Shown in pieces: positions 16,519 through 25,011 of a stretch of 33,273 bases of DNA; position 1 is the stretch's first letter, and every line of letters begins with the position of its first letter. The DNA is from Rhodobiaceae bacterium UBA7378 (GTDB taxonomy: Bacteria > Pseudomonadota > Alphaproteobacteria > RS24). Made by a program: the position numbers and the translations under genes. The stretch spans positions 1-33,273 of the forward strand of contig DKNW01000079.1 in the NCBI GenBank assembly GCA_002469805.1, in the 5' to 3' direction. The notes below the pieces were generated by a model, which searched no databases, was not told where the DNA came from, and worked only from the letters and a program-made list of their open reading frames with translations.

Positions 16519-17865
16519 ATGTCTATCCGAACGCGTTTTGCCCCAAGTCCAACGGGTCTCTTGCATGTTGGCAATGCCCGCGCAGCGCTATTTTGTTTTC
16601 TGTTTGCCCGTAAGCAGGGAGGCGAGTTTTTGCTACGGCTGGATGACACCGATACTGAACGCTCGACGCAAGAATTTGCCGACGCGATTTGTGCCGATCT
16701 CGACTGGCTTGGACTGAGCGCTGATGAAACGGCGCGACAGTCAAACCGGTTTGCGCGTTATGACGAGGTTTTTGAGCAGCTGGTGGCGCAAGGGCATATT
16801 TACGCTTGCTATGAAACGCCTGACGAACTCGACCGTAAACGCAAACGCCAGCTGGCGCGCGGCAACCCCCCGGTCTATGACCGCGCGGCGCTGGCGCTCA
16901 CGCCAGATGATAAGGCAGCACTTGAGGCCGAAGGCCGCGCGGCGCATTGGCGGTTCAAACTATCTGGCGAACAAGTCGTGTGGCACGATCTTGTGCGCGG
17001 CGAACAGGCAATTGATACGGCGAGCGTCTCGGACCCCGTCGTGCGACGGGCCGATGGCACATGGCTCTACACTTTGCCGAGCGTTGTCGACGATCTTGAC
17101 ATGAATATTAGCCATGTGATCCGCGGTGAAGACCATGTGACGAACACGGCCGCGCAGGTGGAGCTCATTGCAGCCCTGGGCGGTACGCAACCTGTGTTTG
17201 CGCATTTTTCGTTAATGCTGGGGGCCGATGGCAGCAATTTGTCCAAACGCCTTGGCTCGTTGTCGCTAAAAGAATTGCGCGAAGCTGGGCTGGAGCCGAT
17301 AAGCCTGAACGCCCATATTGCACGCCTTGGCACGGCCGATCCGATTGTCCCGGCGCAAAACATGGGTGAGGTGATTGAGGGCTTTGATATAGACCGTTTG
17401 GGGCGTGCGCCTGCGCGCTTTGATGCTGAAGATGTGAAGCGTCTGAATGCGCGTATATTGCATGAAATGCCTTACGACACTGTGGCAGATCGTTTGCAGG
17501 AAATTGGCGCGCCGGCGCAGGCGGCGTTTTGGGAAGCCATGCGCGGCAATATCGATACCTTTGCCGATATGAAAAGTATCCTGACACTTATTCACGGGCC
17601 GGTGACACCTGTCATTGCGCCGGAAGATGCCGACTACATTGCTGAAGCCCAAGCCGCCTTGCCGGATGCGCCGTTCGATCTTGAAAGCTGGTCGGTATGG
17701 ACTGGCCAGTTAAAAGAGGTGAGTGGACGCAAAGGTCGCGCGTTGTTTATGCCTTTGCGGTTGGCCTTAACTGGTCAACCACATGGTCCGGAAATGCAAC
17801 ATTTACTGTATCATATCGGCTATGATGAAACCGCCGCGCGTTTAGCTGCGGGCAGGAAAGAATAA
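16519..17865 (+). CDS. gltX: Glutamyl-tRNA synthetase, short GltX2-like form
   Basis: The class I synthetase of 448 residues attaches glutamate to tRNA. The HIGH motif appears as His16-Val-Gly-Asn19 in APSPTGLLHVGNARAAL, and the KMSKS motif as NLSKR at 240-244. DDTDTERS and the stem-contact region are present. The zinc-knuckle segment ACYETPDELDRKRKRQLARG has only one cysteine and YDRAAL lacks the later Cys, so a structural zinc is unlikely. Wording and length resemble the second GluRS copy found in many alphaproteobacteria, which may be specialised for tRNA-Gln or be non-discriminating. The AAAGG at about 16503-16507 is a rather distant ribosome binding site. The gene is followed after one base by cimA. 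Confidence 0.93.
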   Translation: MSIRTRFAPSPTGLLHVGNARAALFCFLFARKQGGEFLLRLDDTDTERSTQEFADAICADLDWLGLSADETARQSNRFARYDEVFEQLVAQGHIYACYETPDELDRKRKRQLARGNPPVYDRAALALTPDDKAALEAEGRAAHWRFKLSGEQVVWHDLVRGEQAIDTASVSDPVVRRADGTWLYTLPSVVDDLDMNISHVIRGEDHVTNTAAQVELIAALGGTQPVFAHFSLMLGADGSNLSKRLGSLSLKELREAGLEPISLNAHIARLGTADPIVPAQNMGEVIEGFDIDRLGRAPARFDAEDVKRLNARILHEMPYDTVADRLQEIGAPAQAAFWEAMRGNIDTFADMKSILTLIHGPVTPVIAPEDADYIAEAQAALPDAPFDLESWSVWTGQLKEVSGRKGRALFMPLRLALTGQPHGPEMQHLLYHIGYDETAARLAAGRKE

Positions 17866-17866
17866 C

Positions 17867-19471
17867 ATGGCTGAACGTCTTTATTTGTTCGACACCACGC
17901 TGCGCGACGGGCAGCAGACATCCGGTGTCGATTTTTCGTTAGCTGATAAAATACGCATTGCCGAGGCCTTGGATGCGTTGGGCGTTGACTATGTCGAGGG
18001 CGGGTATCCGGGCGCAAACCCGACCGATAGCCAGTTTTTCGCCGAAGATCGCAAACTGAGTCGCGCCGTGATGACGGCGTTTGGCATGACGAAGCGGGCC
18101 GGACGCAGTGCAGATAATGACCCCGGTTTTATGGAAGTGCTCAACGCCGAAGCTGGCGCGGTGTGTCTTGTTGCCAAAAGCTGGGACTATCACGTCGATG
18201 TAGCGTTGGGCATTAGCAATGACGAGAACCTTCTAAGCATTCGAGACAGTGTTGCCGCGATAGCCGAACATGGGCGTGAGCCGATGATTGATTGCGAGCA
18301 TTTTTTCGATGGATACAAAGCCAATCGAGACTATGCGCTCGCATGTGCAGAGGCGGCACTGCAGGCCGGTGCGCGCTGGGTTGTGCTGTGCGATACCAAT
18401 GGCGGCACCCTGCCAGATGAAGTGTTCGAGATTGTCAGCGATGTGGCCCGCCATATCCCAGGCGCGCGGCTGGGTATTCATACACATAATGATACCGAAA
18501 ACGCTGTTGCCAACACATTGGCGGCAATTCAGGCGGGTGTCCGGCAGGCGCAAGGCACGATTAACGGGCTGGGCGAACGCTGTGGCAATGCCAATCTCGT
18601 ATCGCTGATCCCTACCTTGTTGCTTAAACCCCGCTATGCAGAGCGTTTTGAAACCGGCATTGCGGTTGAAAATCTGGCAGCTCTGCGGGGCGTGTCTCAT
18701 TTGCTGGATGAATTATTAAACCAGACACCCAACCGCCATGCCCCTTATGTGGGTGCGTCGGCTTTTGCGCATAAGGGCGGTATTCATGTATCCGCCGTCA
18801 TGAAAGATCCAACAACTTACGAACACATTGCGCCCGAATTGGTTGGCAACCGGCGGACAATTTTGGTGTCCGATCAGGCCGGTAAAAGCAATGTCGTCGA
18901 CCGTTTGACATCTGCCGGTATCGCGTTTGATCCCAACGCGCCTGCGATTGAGCATATTTTACGCGAAGTAAAGCAAAAGGAATCGGAAGGCTATAGCTAT
19001 GACGGTGTTGGCGCATCGTTTGAATTGCTGGCTTTGCGGCATTTGGGCAAATTGCCGGAATTTTTCGAGGTTGAAGCCTATGAGGTGAATGTAAGCAATT
19101 CGCGCGCGCGCGGCACGCATTCCGAGGCCAAACTTGCACTGTTGATCGACGGTGAAACCGTCGAGACACAGGGTACAGGCAATGGCCCGATCAATGCGCT
19201 TGATATGGCTTTGCGCGCAGATTTGCGTCGTTACGCTGTTTTCATTGATGAGATGCGGCTGGTAGATTTTAAGGTGCGTATTCTAAACTCCGGCACTGAG
19301 GCCGTGACCCGCGTGACCATTGAAAGCATGGACGAGCAGGGCCGTACATGGCGTACAATCGGAGTTAACCCCAATATTGTGGTCGCATCGTTGGATGCGC
19401 TGCTGGATGCGGTGAACTATAAGCTGATGCGTGATGGTGCCAGCGCGACGCCGGAAAATGAAAAAGCCTGA
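17867..19471 (+). CDS. cimA: (R)-citramalate synthase
   Basis: The 534-residue enzyme condenses acetyl-CoA and pyruvate to citramalate, the threonine-independent entry to isoleucine. It opens with FDTTLRDGQQ at 8-17 and the substrate-distinguishing stretch GVDYVEGGYPGANPTD, which is CimA-like and unlike LeuA. HTHND at 205-209 supplies the metal ligands, followed by GTINGLGERCGNANL. The C-terminal region from about 400 (NSRARGTHSEAKLAL onward) is the LeuA-type regulatory domain, so feedback by isoleucine is plausible. One base separates it from the gltX stop, with AGGAAAG as the ribosome binding site inside the gltX end. A homocitrate or 2-isopropylmalate synthase role is unlikely given the length and motif set. 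Confidence 0.93.
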   Translation: MAERLYLFDTTLRDGQQTSGVDFSLADKIRIAEALDALGVDYVEGGYPGANPTDSQFFAEDRKLSRAVMTAFGMTKRAGRSADNDPGFMEVLNAEAGAVCLVAKSWDYHVDVALGISNDENLLSIRDSVAAIAEHGREPMIDCEHFFDGYKANRDYALACAEAALQAGARWVVLCDTNGGTLPDEVFEIVSDVARHIPGARLGIHTHNDTENAVANTLAAIQAGVRQAQGTINGLGERCGNANLVSLIPTLLLKPRYAERFETGIAVENLAALRGVSHLLDELLNQTPNRHAPYVGASAFAHKGGIHVSAVMKDPTTYEHIAPELVGNRRTILVSDQAGKSNVVDRLTSAGIAFDPNAPAIEHILREVKQKESEGYSYDGVGASFELLALRHLGKLPEFFEVEAYEVNVSNSRARGTHSEAKLALLIDGETVETQGTGNGPINALDMALRADLRRYAVFIDEMRLVDFKVRILNSGTEAVTRVTIESMDEQGRTWRTIGVNPNIVVASLDALLDAVNYKLMRDGASATPENEKA

Positions 19472-19481
19472 TCAGCGCGTC

Positions 19482-19510
19482 GTGACAAGCGGCAGCTTTG
19501 AAAGTAGACT
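19482..19510 (+). promoter_or_regulatory. Candidate psd promoter
   Basis: GTGACA (19482-19487) and TAGACT (19505-19510) are 17 bases apart, matching consensus at five and four positions. The psd ribosome binding site AAGGAGG starts eleven bases after the -10 box. This would let psd be transcribed apart from the upstream cimA. Confidence 0.4.
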
Positions 19511-19531
19511 TGACCTATTCAAGGAGGCGGT

Positions 19532-20224
19532 ATGCGCGCTTTAACATCTCTTTTGTTTCCTATACATCCAGACGGATACAAATTTATCGGTGTGTTCGCA
19601 GCGCTAACTTTCTTGCTGTATTTTATCTCTGATTTTCTAGGCAATGCTGGGCTGATTTTAACCATTTGGTGCGCTTGGTTTTTTCGTGACCCTGCGCGCA
19701 CAACGCCGCAGCGCACCGGGCTTGTTATCAGTCCCGCAGATGGCGTGGTGAATATGATCGCTGATGCCGTGCCGCCGCCAGAACTGGGATTGGGGTTGGA
19801 AATGCGACCCCGCATTTCGGTATTTATGAACCTTTTCAACATGCATGTGAATCGCATGCCGATAACCGGCACAGTGCGCAAATCGCTTTACCGCACCGGG
19901 CAGTTCCTGAATGCCGATCTGGACAAGGCGAGCGAGGCTAATGAGCGCCAGTCTCTGCTGGTCGAAACCGATAATGGGCAAACGCTGGTGGTTGTGCAAA
20001 TCGCTGGCCTTATCGCCCGGCGTGTTTTGTGTTTTGTGCACGAAGATCAAGAGGTGACGGCGGGTGAACGCTTTGGTCTCATCCGGTTTGGAAGCCGGTG
20101 CGATGTTTATCTGCCCGTGGGCGCGGTTCCGCTGGTGAGCGTCGGGCAATCGGCCATTGCTGGCGAAACAGTGCTCGCTGATCTCGAAAGCGACGAGCCA
20201 CCGCGCGACACAGTTACCGAATAG
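19532..20224 (+). CDS. psd: Phosphatidylserine decarboxylase, short (archaeal-type) proenzyme
   Basis: The 230-residue proenzyme decarboxylates phosphatidylserine to phosphatidylethanolamine at the inner membrane. Two hydrophobic segments span about 18-52. FMNLFNMHVNRMP carries the catalytic His, and ISPADG is conserved near 67. The maturation site is RFGSR, with self-cleavage expected between Gly187 and Ser188 to give a beta chain and a small alpha chain with an N-terminal pyruvoyl group. The LGST of long enzymes is replaced by FGSR, as usual in short forms. AAGGAGG at 19521-19527 sets the start. In many alphaproteobacteria pssA follows directly, but here the next gene is a convergent RND permease ten bases away. 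Confidence 0.94.
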   Translation: MRALTSLLFPIHPDGYKFIGVFAALTFLLYFISDFLGNAGLILTIWCAWFFRDPARTTPQRTGLVISPADGVVNMIADAVPPPELGLGLEMRPRISVFMNLFNMHVNRMPITGTVRKSLYRTGQFLNADLDKASEANERQSLLVETDNGQTLVVVQIAGLIARRVLCFVHEDQEVTAGERFGLIRFGSRCDVYLPVGAVPLVSVGQSAIAGETVLADLESDEPPRDTVTE

Positions 20225-20234
20225 GCGTTAAAAC

Positions 20235-23200
20235 TTAACCGCGTCGTCCGATTTGCGCACGTAGGTTTGCAATCTGCTGGCTGGGCATGTAGCCGCGCAA
20301 TTGGTCAGGCAAGGCCAGCATAACCGGCACCAGGATGAGCGTCAGAAGCGTCGAGAAACCAAGGCCGAAAATAATTGCTGTTGCCATCTGCACCCACCAA
20401 GCGGAGGTCGGCTCACCGACCAAAATTGTGCGGTTCATAACGTCAACCGAGGCCTGTATTGCCATGGGAAAGAGGCCGATCATGGTGGTGACTGTCGTCA
20501 GCAGAATTGGCCGCAAGCGCTGCCCGGAGGTTTTCAAAATGGCTGTCACACGGTCCATGCCGCTTTCGAGCAGGCGTTGATAGGTGTCGATCAAGACAAT
20601 CGAGTTATTGACCACGATGCCGGCGAGCGCCACCACGCCAGTGCCGCTCATAATCACGCTGAAGGTCTGGCCGGTAACAACCATCCCGAGCAACACACCG
20701 ACCGTTGACAATACAACGGTCGAAAGCGTCAAGAAGGTGAAGTAAATGCTGTTGAACTGCATCAAGAGAATGATGAACATCAACAGAAGCGAAGCAATCA
20801 TGGCGAAGCCCAAGAAGCTTGCCGCCTCCTCGCTTTCCTCATTGGCCCCGCGCAGGCGCATCCGTACGCCTTCGGGCAAGGTCTGCGTCGACATCCATGA
20901 AAGGAAGGCCTGCTCCCCGACAGCCGCCAGATAGGGAAGTCCGGTTTCCGGGTCCATCGCTGTATCCGCTTTCACTTCGACAATGCGGCGCCCGTCAATG
21001 CGGTTGACACTGCCGGTTTCTTCATCGGCCTCGCGTGTCACAAAATTTGTTATCGGTACGTTGCCAGCTTGGGTGCGCACGCGAAGCTGGTCCAGTTGAT
21101 CGAACGAGCGTTCGCTATCGGGATAGCGGGCGCGTATTTCGATTTCATCATCGGAATCGTCAGGGCGGTAATGGCCGATCAAAATACCGTCTGTTACCAT
21201 TTGCACCATCGAGCCCAAGGTAGCGATATCGGCGTTAAAGCGCGCAGCGGCTTCGCGGTCGACGGTAATATCCCATTCAATGCCGGGCAGGGGGCGGGTG
21301 TCTTCAATGGAGGTAAACAGGTCGGTGCGCTCTTCTAAAAACCCGCGTATCTGTTTCGCCGCTGCGTAGAGGCTTTCTTTATCGACACCGCTCAACTCAA
21401 CCTGCAGCGCTTGTCCGGTTGGTGGTCCTTGTTCGCGCGCGATGACCAGCACTTGAATGCCCGGAATATCGGCGCTTTGGTCGCGGATATCCTGCAAAAT
21501 TTGTGTCGAAGGTTTACGTGTTGCAAAGTGGGAAAACTCGATCAGCATACGCCCGGCCATATCGCGTGGTGTGTCTCTGTCAAACATCGGGTTACCACCG
21601 CTCCCGCCAACACCGGGACCGGCTTCGGTGAACGCCGCATAGACGCCGGGGGTCGAAAGCACAATGTCTTCGACTTTGCGGGTGGCTGCGTCAATCTCAT
21701 CTACCGATAAATTGCCGCGCGCCTTAATGAAAATATTCGCCTGAATTGGCTCGATCGGGGTGAAGAATTCAACGCCATTGCCGAACCTGTCATACAGCAC
21801 AATGACACCAAAAAGAATGCCTAGCGCCGTCGATACAGAGATAAGCGGGTGGCGAATGCACTTGTCTAGCAGGCGCAGATATTTTCCGGTCATGCCGGGT
21901 GCGGTAGCAATATCAAGTTCTTGATCGGCACTAAGGCTGGTTAGCAAGGTATCGCCGCGTTGTTCTGAGCGTCCGACTAGGCCACCGACCACGGGTAGGA
22001 AAACCATCGCTGTCAGCAAGGATGCGGACAGAACAATGATTACCGTCAGTGGCAGGTATGACATGAAGCGCCCCGTCACACCGGGCCATAACAACATGGG
22101 CGCAAATGCGGCGAGCGTGGTTGAGGTCGAGGCAATGATGGGCCACAGCATACGGTCAGCGGCCATGGCGTATGCTTTTTGACGCGGCAGGCCTTCGGCC
22201 ATTTTCCGGTCGGCATATTCCACCACTACGATCGCACCATCGACAAGAATACCAACCGACAGCACAAGGCCGAACATGATCATTTGGTTCACAGTCATGC
22301 CGAGAAGGTCAATGATCAAGAAACCGAGCAGGAAAGATGTCGGGATAGCCAGCCCAACCATCATGGCAGAGCGGAAACCAAGCGCAGAGATGACCAAAAT
22401 CATGACCAACAAAATCGCATTGGTGATCGATATTTCCAGTGTGCCGATCATTTCGAAAATAAAACTCGAAATATCGAAGGAATAATCAACCTTGATCGCG
22501 TCTGGCCAGCTGGCTGTTACAGCCTCGGTCGCCGCGCGAATATCAAGCGTGGTGTTCACCACATTGGCCCCAATGCGCTTCACAACTTCGATTGATATTG
22601 TCGGGTTTCCGTTAAAGCGCGCATATGTGTCGGCGTCTTTAAAGCCGCGCCGCACTTCGGCAACATCCGACAGACGCACAACTGCATCCGCTTGCTGGCG
22701 AATGGGCAGGTTGTAAATATCTTCGGCCGTTTCGATAAGCCCCGGCACGCTGACGGAGAAGCGACCCACACCACTATCAAGACTACCGGCTGGTACCAAC
22801 TGGTTGTTGCGCGATAGCGTGGCAAAGATTTCCTCAGCCGAAATATTGTAATGTAAGAGCGTGCGCGGATTGATGATGACTTCGAGAACTTCCTCGCGAT
22901 TGCCCAGCAAATTGGCTTCCAAAACATTCGGCAGCGCGGTCAACTCGTCCTTTAAAACCTGCGCATGCTCGAACAAGGCCCGCTCGGAGCCTTCGGTCGA
23001 TAGGCTTACCATCATCACCGGGAACAAATTGGCGTTAAACTCGCGCACGTCAGGCTCTTCGGCATCATCCGGCAATTCGGATTTGACGCGATCTACTTTT
23101 TCGCGCACATCAAGCAGGGCTTGATCTTTGTCAAAGCTGACATCAAATTCGAGAATGACAGCGCCGTAATTCTGCGCTGCAACGCTGCGCATTTCCTTAA

Positions 23201-23432
23201 GCCCCGTAAGGTCGCGCAGTTCAAGCTCCATGGGTTTAACGAGCAGCCGCTCGGCGTCATCCGGTGCAATGCCCGGTAGCACGACACCGACATAGATGAA
23301 CGGGATCGGAATATCTGGGTCAGCTTCAATTGGCAGTGTCTGATAAGCGGTTATGCCGCCAAACAGAAGCGCGAATAAAATGGTGAGAACGGCGCGGCTC
23401 CGCCGAATTGCCTGGGTAACAAATCCAAACAT
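20235..23432 (-). CDS. RND-family efflux permease (inner-membrane)
   Basis: The protein has 1065 residues and the twelve-helix, two-large-periplasmic-loop pattern of HAE-type RND pumps. TM1 lies near 12-30, followed by the porter loop starting LPIEADPDIPIPFIYVGVVLPG. TM4 carries VGILVDGAIVVVE with a single acidic proton-relay residue, Asp398, where AcrB has two adjacent Asp. The second half repeats the arrangement, with GIVVNNSIVLID as the TM10 counterpart. It should extrude drugs or other amphiphiles by proton antiport. It begins three bases after the adaptor stop, forming a two-gene operon without an outer-membrane channel, so it probably uses a TolC-like protein encoded elsewhere. Substrate is unknown; the distribution of charged residues does not suggest the heavy-metal type. 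Confidence 0.93.
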   Translation of the reverse strand: MFGFVTQAIRRSRAVLTILFALLFGGITAYQTLPIEADPDIPIPFIYVGVVLPGIAPDDAERLLVKPMELELRDLTGLKEMRSVAAQNYGAVILEFDVSFDKDQALLDVREKVDRVKSELPDDAEEPDVREFNANLFPVMMVSLSTEGSERALFEHAQVLKDELTALPNVLEANLLGNREEVLEVIINPRTLLHYNISAEEIFATLSRNNQLVPAGSLDSGVGRFSVSVPGLIETAEDIYNLPIRQQADAVVRLSDVAEVRRGFKDADTYARFNGNPTISIEVVKRIGANVVNTTLDIRAATEAVTASWPDAIKVDYSFDISSFIFEMIGTLEISITNAILLVMILVISALGFRSAMMVGLAIPTSFLLGFLIIDLLGMTVNQMIMFGLVLSVGILVDGAIVVVEYADRKMAEGLPRQKAYAMAADRMLWPIIASTSTTLAAFAPMLLWPGVTGRFMSYLPLTVIIVLSASLLTAMVFLPVVGGLVGRSEQRGDTLLTSLSADQELDIATAPGMTGKYLRLLDKCIRHPLISVSTALGILFGVIVLYDRFGNGVEFFTPIEPIQANIFIKARGNLSVDEIDAATRKVEDIVLSTPGVYAAFTEAGPGVGGSGGNPMFDRDTPRDMAGRMLIEFSHFATRKPSTQILQDIRDQSADIPGIQVLVIAREQGPPTGQALQVELSGVDKESLYAAAKQIRGFLEERTDLFTSIEDTRPLPGIEWDITVDREAAARFNADIATLGSMVQMVTDGILIGHYRPDDSDDEIEIRARYPDSERSFDQLDQLRVRTQAGNVPITNFVTREADEETGSVNRIDGRRIVEVKADTAMDPETGLPYLAAVGEQAFLSWMSTQTLPEGVRMRLRGANEESEEAASFLGFAMIASLLLMFIILLMQFNSIYFTFLTLSTVVLSTVGVLLGMVVTGQTFSVIMSGTGVVALAGIVVNNSIVLIDTYQRLLESGMDRVTAILKTSGQRLRPILLTTVTTMIGLFPMAIQASVDVMNRTILVGEPTSAWWVQMATAIIFGLGFSTLLTLILVPVMLALPDQLRGYMPSQQIANLRAQIGRRG

Positions 23433-23435
23433 GCG

Positions 23436-24608
23436 TTATAGCGCTCCGGCCGCTTTGACGGATGGGCCGGTCTCGATTTCAGCGTCTACGCTTTGGCCGG
23501 CGCGGGTGAAGTCGCCGCCGCGGATAATAACCATTTCGGTTTCGCCAAGACCAGCCACAGTTGAACTATCCAGTTGGTCCGACAAGATTTTGACCTCGCG
23601 AAACGCGACCATATCGCCTTCCAGCACCCGCACGCCCAACTGACCATCATCGTTCAATGTCAGGGCACTGCGGGGTATCTGCGAGGCGCGTGTGCGCTCA
23701 GACTCGATTTCAAGGTCTGCGCTAATGCCGTCGCGCAGAAGAAAGTCCTTATTTTTAACTTCGACCTCGATCTGGAATGTCCGCGTTGCGAGACTTGGGC
23801 TCTCGGCCACATAGCGCACAAAACCTGACACGCTCTCGCCGGTTGCTAAAACAGCAGTGGCCGGCGCGCCCATCTGCACTTTGTTGATTTGGCTTTCCGC
23901 GACGTGGGCAACAACAAGCAGCGGGTCTTTATCAATCAGCGTGCCGCAGGGCTGTCCGGGTGCGATGAATGCGCCGGTTTTCACTGGTAACTGGTCCAAA
24001 ATGCCGTCAAACGGGGCTTTGATGCGGGTGCGCTCAAATTCGACCTCATGCATTTTAACGGATGCTTCGGCGGCATCAAAGTTTGCCTTGGCAGATGCGC
24101 GCTGGCTTTTTGAGATATGGCCCTTCTCAAACAGTTTTTGCGACGCTTCATATTGTATTTGGCTGGCATCGCGCCGCGCTTTGGCTTCGGCCAGCAATGC
24201 GCTGCGTGCGCCGGCATCAATTTCGCAAATCAACTGTCCTTTTTGTACCGGACGACCTTTTTGAGTGGGCAAATTGACAATTGTTCCCGATGTTTCCGAG
24301 GCCAGCGTGACAATCCGGTCGGCTTCTGTACGACCTTGCAGCCGCACTTTTGCGACGGTCTCACCAGCTTTTATTTCGCGGACAACAACCCGAAAAGGTT
24401 TATCGTCAGCCGCGCGTGCCTTGATGGGTTGCGCTGGCTCAATTGTGTCTGCGCCATTGCCGATGACGCCCGACAAAACCCAGAGGCCGATGCCCAGCAA
24501 AACGCCCAATGATGTCAGAATGGAACGATTGGGCATAAAGCTGAACGGCGCTGCGCGTAGCCGTTCAAGGATCGGTTTTTTATCATGTTGGTTTGGATCA
24601 AATGCCAT
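23436..24608 (-). CDS. RND efflux periplasmic adaptor (membrane fusion protein)
   Basis: The product has 390 residues. A single hydrophobic segment at about 29-50 anchors it to the inner membrane, with no lipobox. The lipoyl half-motif VTLASETSGTIVNLPTQKGRPVQKGQLICEID is followed by an alpha-hairpin (about 130-190, rich in Ala, Lys and Gln). The second lipoyl half reads RIKAPFDGILDQLPVKTGAFI, and beta-barrel and membrane-proximal domains complete it. It should bridge the permease and an outer-membrane channel. It is the first gene of the operon. A TTGACG (24664-24669 on the plus coordinate) may be a -35 box, but I find no convincing -10. It starts about 106 bases downstream of the tRNA-Gln gene on the same strand. 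Confidence 0.92.
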   Translation of the reverse strand: MAFDPNQHDKKPILERLRAAPFSFMPNRSILTSLGVLLGIGLWVLSGVIGNGADTIEPAQPIKARAADDKPFRVVVREIKAGETVAKVRLQGRTEADRIVTLASETSGTIVNLPTQKGRPVQKGQLICEIDAGARSALLAEAKARRDASQIQYEASQKLFEKGHISKSQRASAKANFDAAEASVKMHEVEFERTRIKAPFDGILDQLPVKTGAFIAPGQPCGTLIDKDPLLVVAHVAESQINKVQMGAPATAVLATGESVSGFVRYVAESPSLATRTFQIEVEVKNKDFLLRDGISADLEIESERTRASQIPRSALTLNDDGQLGVRVLEGDMVAFREVKILSDQLDSSTVAGLGETEMVIIRGGDFTRAGQSVDAEIETGPSVKAAGAL

Positions 24609-24714
24609 AAAGCGTTCCGTAAGCGTAAAGGTTTTCTTTTCTACGTAGTCGGCAAGGGTTTTCCGTCAAAATATCATCTAACTGCAATATAGTGTGTTTG
24701 CGTCATTTTTCACA

Positions 24715-24788
24715 TGGCTGGGGGAGGTGGATTCGAACCACCATTGACGAATTCAGAGTCCGTAGTCCTACCATTAGACGATCCCCCA
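24715..24788 (-). tRNA. tRNA-Gln (anticodon CUG)
   Basis: On the minus strand a full cloverleaf folds. The acceptor TGGGGGA (5' at 24788) pairs with TCCCCCA, giving the U1-A72 pair usual for tRNA-Gln. The D arm is GTCT/GGAC with loop AATGGTA. The anticodon stem ACGGA/TTCGT surrounds the loop CTCTGAA, so the anticodon is CTG reading CAG codons. The T arm is GGTGG/CCACC with loop TTCGAAT. The discriminator is G, and CCA is encoded at 24715-24717. The variable loop is four bases. The total is 74 bases with CCA. Confidence 0.95.
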
Positions 24789-24808
24789 ATAGGCCCGTCA
24801 AAAACCAC

Positions 24809-24837
24809 ACTAAAAATCAGGCTGCAATTCATGCCAA
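24809..24837 (-). promoter_or_regulatory. Possible tRNA-Gln promoter
   Basis: On the minus strand TTGGCA (24832-24837) and TTTAGT (24809-24814) are 17 bases apart. This would put +1 about 14 bases before the mature tRNA 5' end. The -35 candidate lies inside the proximal copy of a 20-bp tandem repeat. The -10 match is weak (four of six). Confidence 0.3.
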
Positions 24838-24861
24838 AAGCGCTGCAATTCATGCCAAAAG
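24821..24861. repeat. Two perfect tandem copies of a 20-bp sequence
   Basis: GCTGCAATTCATGCCAAAAG occurs at 24821-24840 and again at 24842-24861, separated by a single C. The copies are identical, so the duplication is recent or maintained. They lie just upstream of the tRNA-Gln gene, in its likely promoter region. Confidence 0.95.
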
Positions 24862-24937
24862 ATAAGTCAGTCTGTTTTTCTTTCCCTTACGCGTCTAACA
24901 ACTGATTTGCCGAAGAACTAACGCGGTTGCTTGTAAA

Positions 24938-24952
24938 TTTCAAGCCTTGAAA
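24938..24952. promoter_or_regulatory. 7-1-7 perfect inverted repeat upstream of the DUF1330 gene
   Basis: TTTCAAG-C-CTTGAAA is perfectly symmetric and lies 7 bases upstream of a TTGACA box. A further CTTG at 24930-24933 makes a third half-site pairing with CAAG 24941-24944. The placement suggests an operator or activator site; the factor is unknown. Confidence 0.4.
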
Positions 24953-24959
24953 AGGGGGT

Positions 24960-24988
24960 TTGACAGGCTTTGGGCGAGGTTTTAGCGT
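24960..24988 (+). promoter_or_regulatory. Candidate promoter of the DUF1330 gene
   Basis: A perfect TTGACA (24960-24965) is followed after 17 bases by a poor -10, TAGCGT (24983-24988). A weak -10 beside a strong -35 and an adjacent dyad could indicate activator dependence. A CATAAT at 24994-24999 fits -10 consensus better but is 28 bases from the -35 box. Confidence 0.35.
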
Positions 24989-25011
24989 CAACTCATAATC
25001 AGGAGTTGGTG

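Noticed and set aside
20225..20240. Inverted GTTAA/TTAAC at the psd-RND junction
   Set aside because: The stem is short and AT-rich without a T-run; insufficient for a bidirectional terminator call.
22179..22595. Plus-strand frame of 138 codons rich in His, Asn and Asp
   Set aside because: It is antisense to the RND permease TM4-TM1 region; the odd composition comes from complementing hydrophobic codons.
24714..24905. Plus-strand 63-codon frame beginning MAGGGGFEPP
   Set aside because: This is the familiar false protein made by reading the complement of a tRNA gene.
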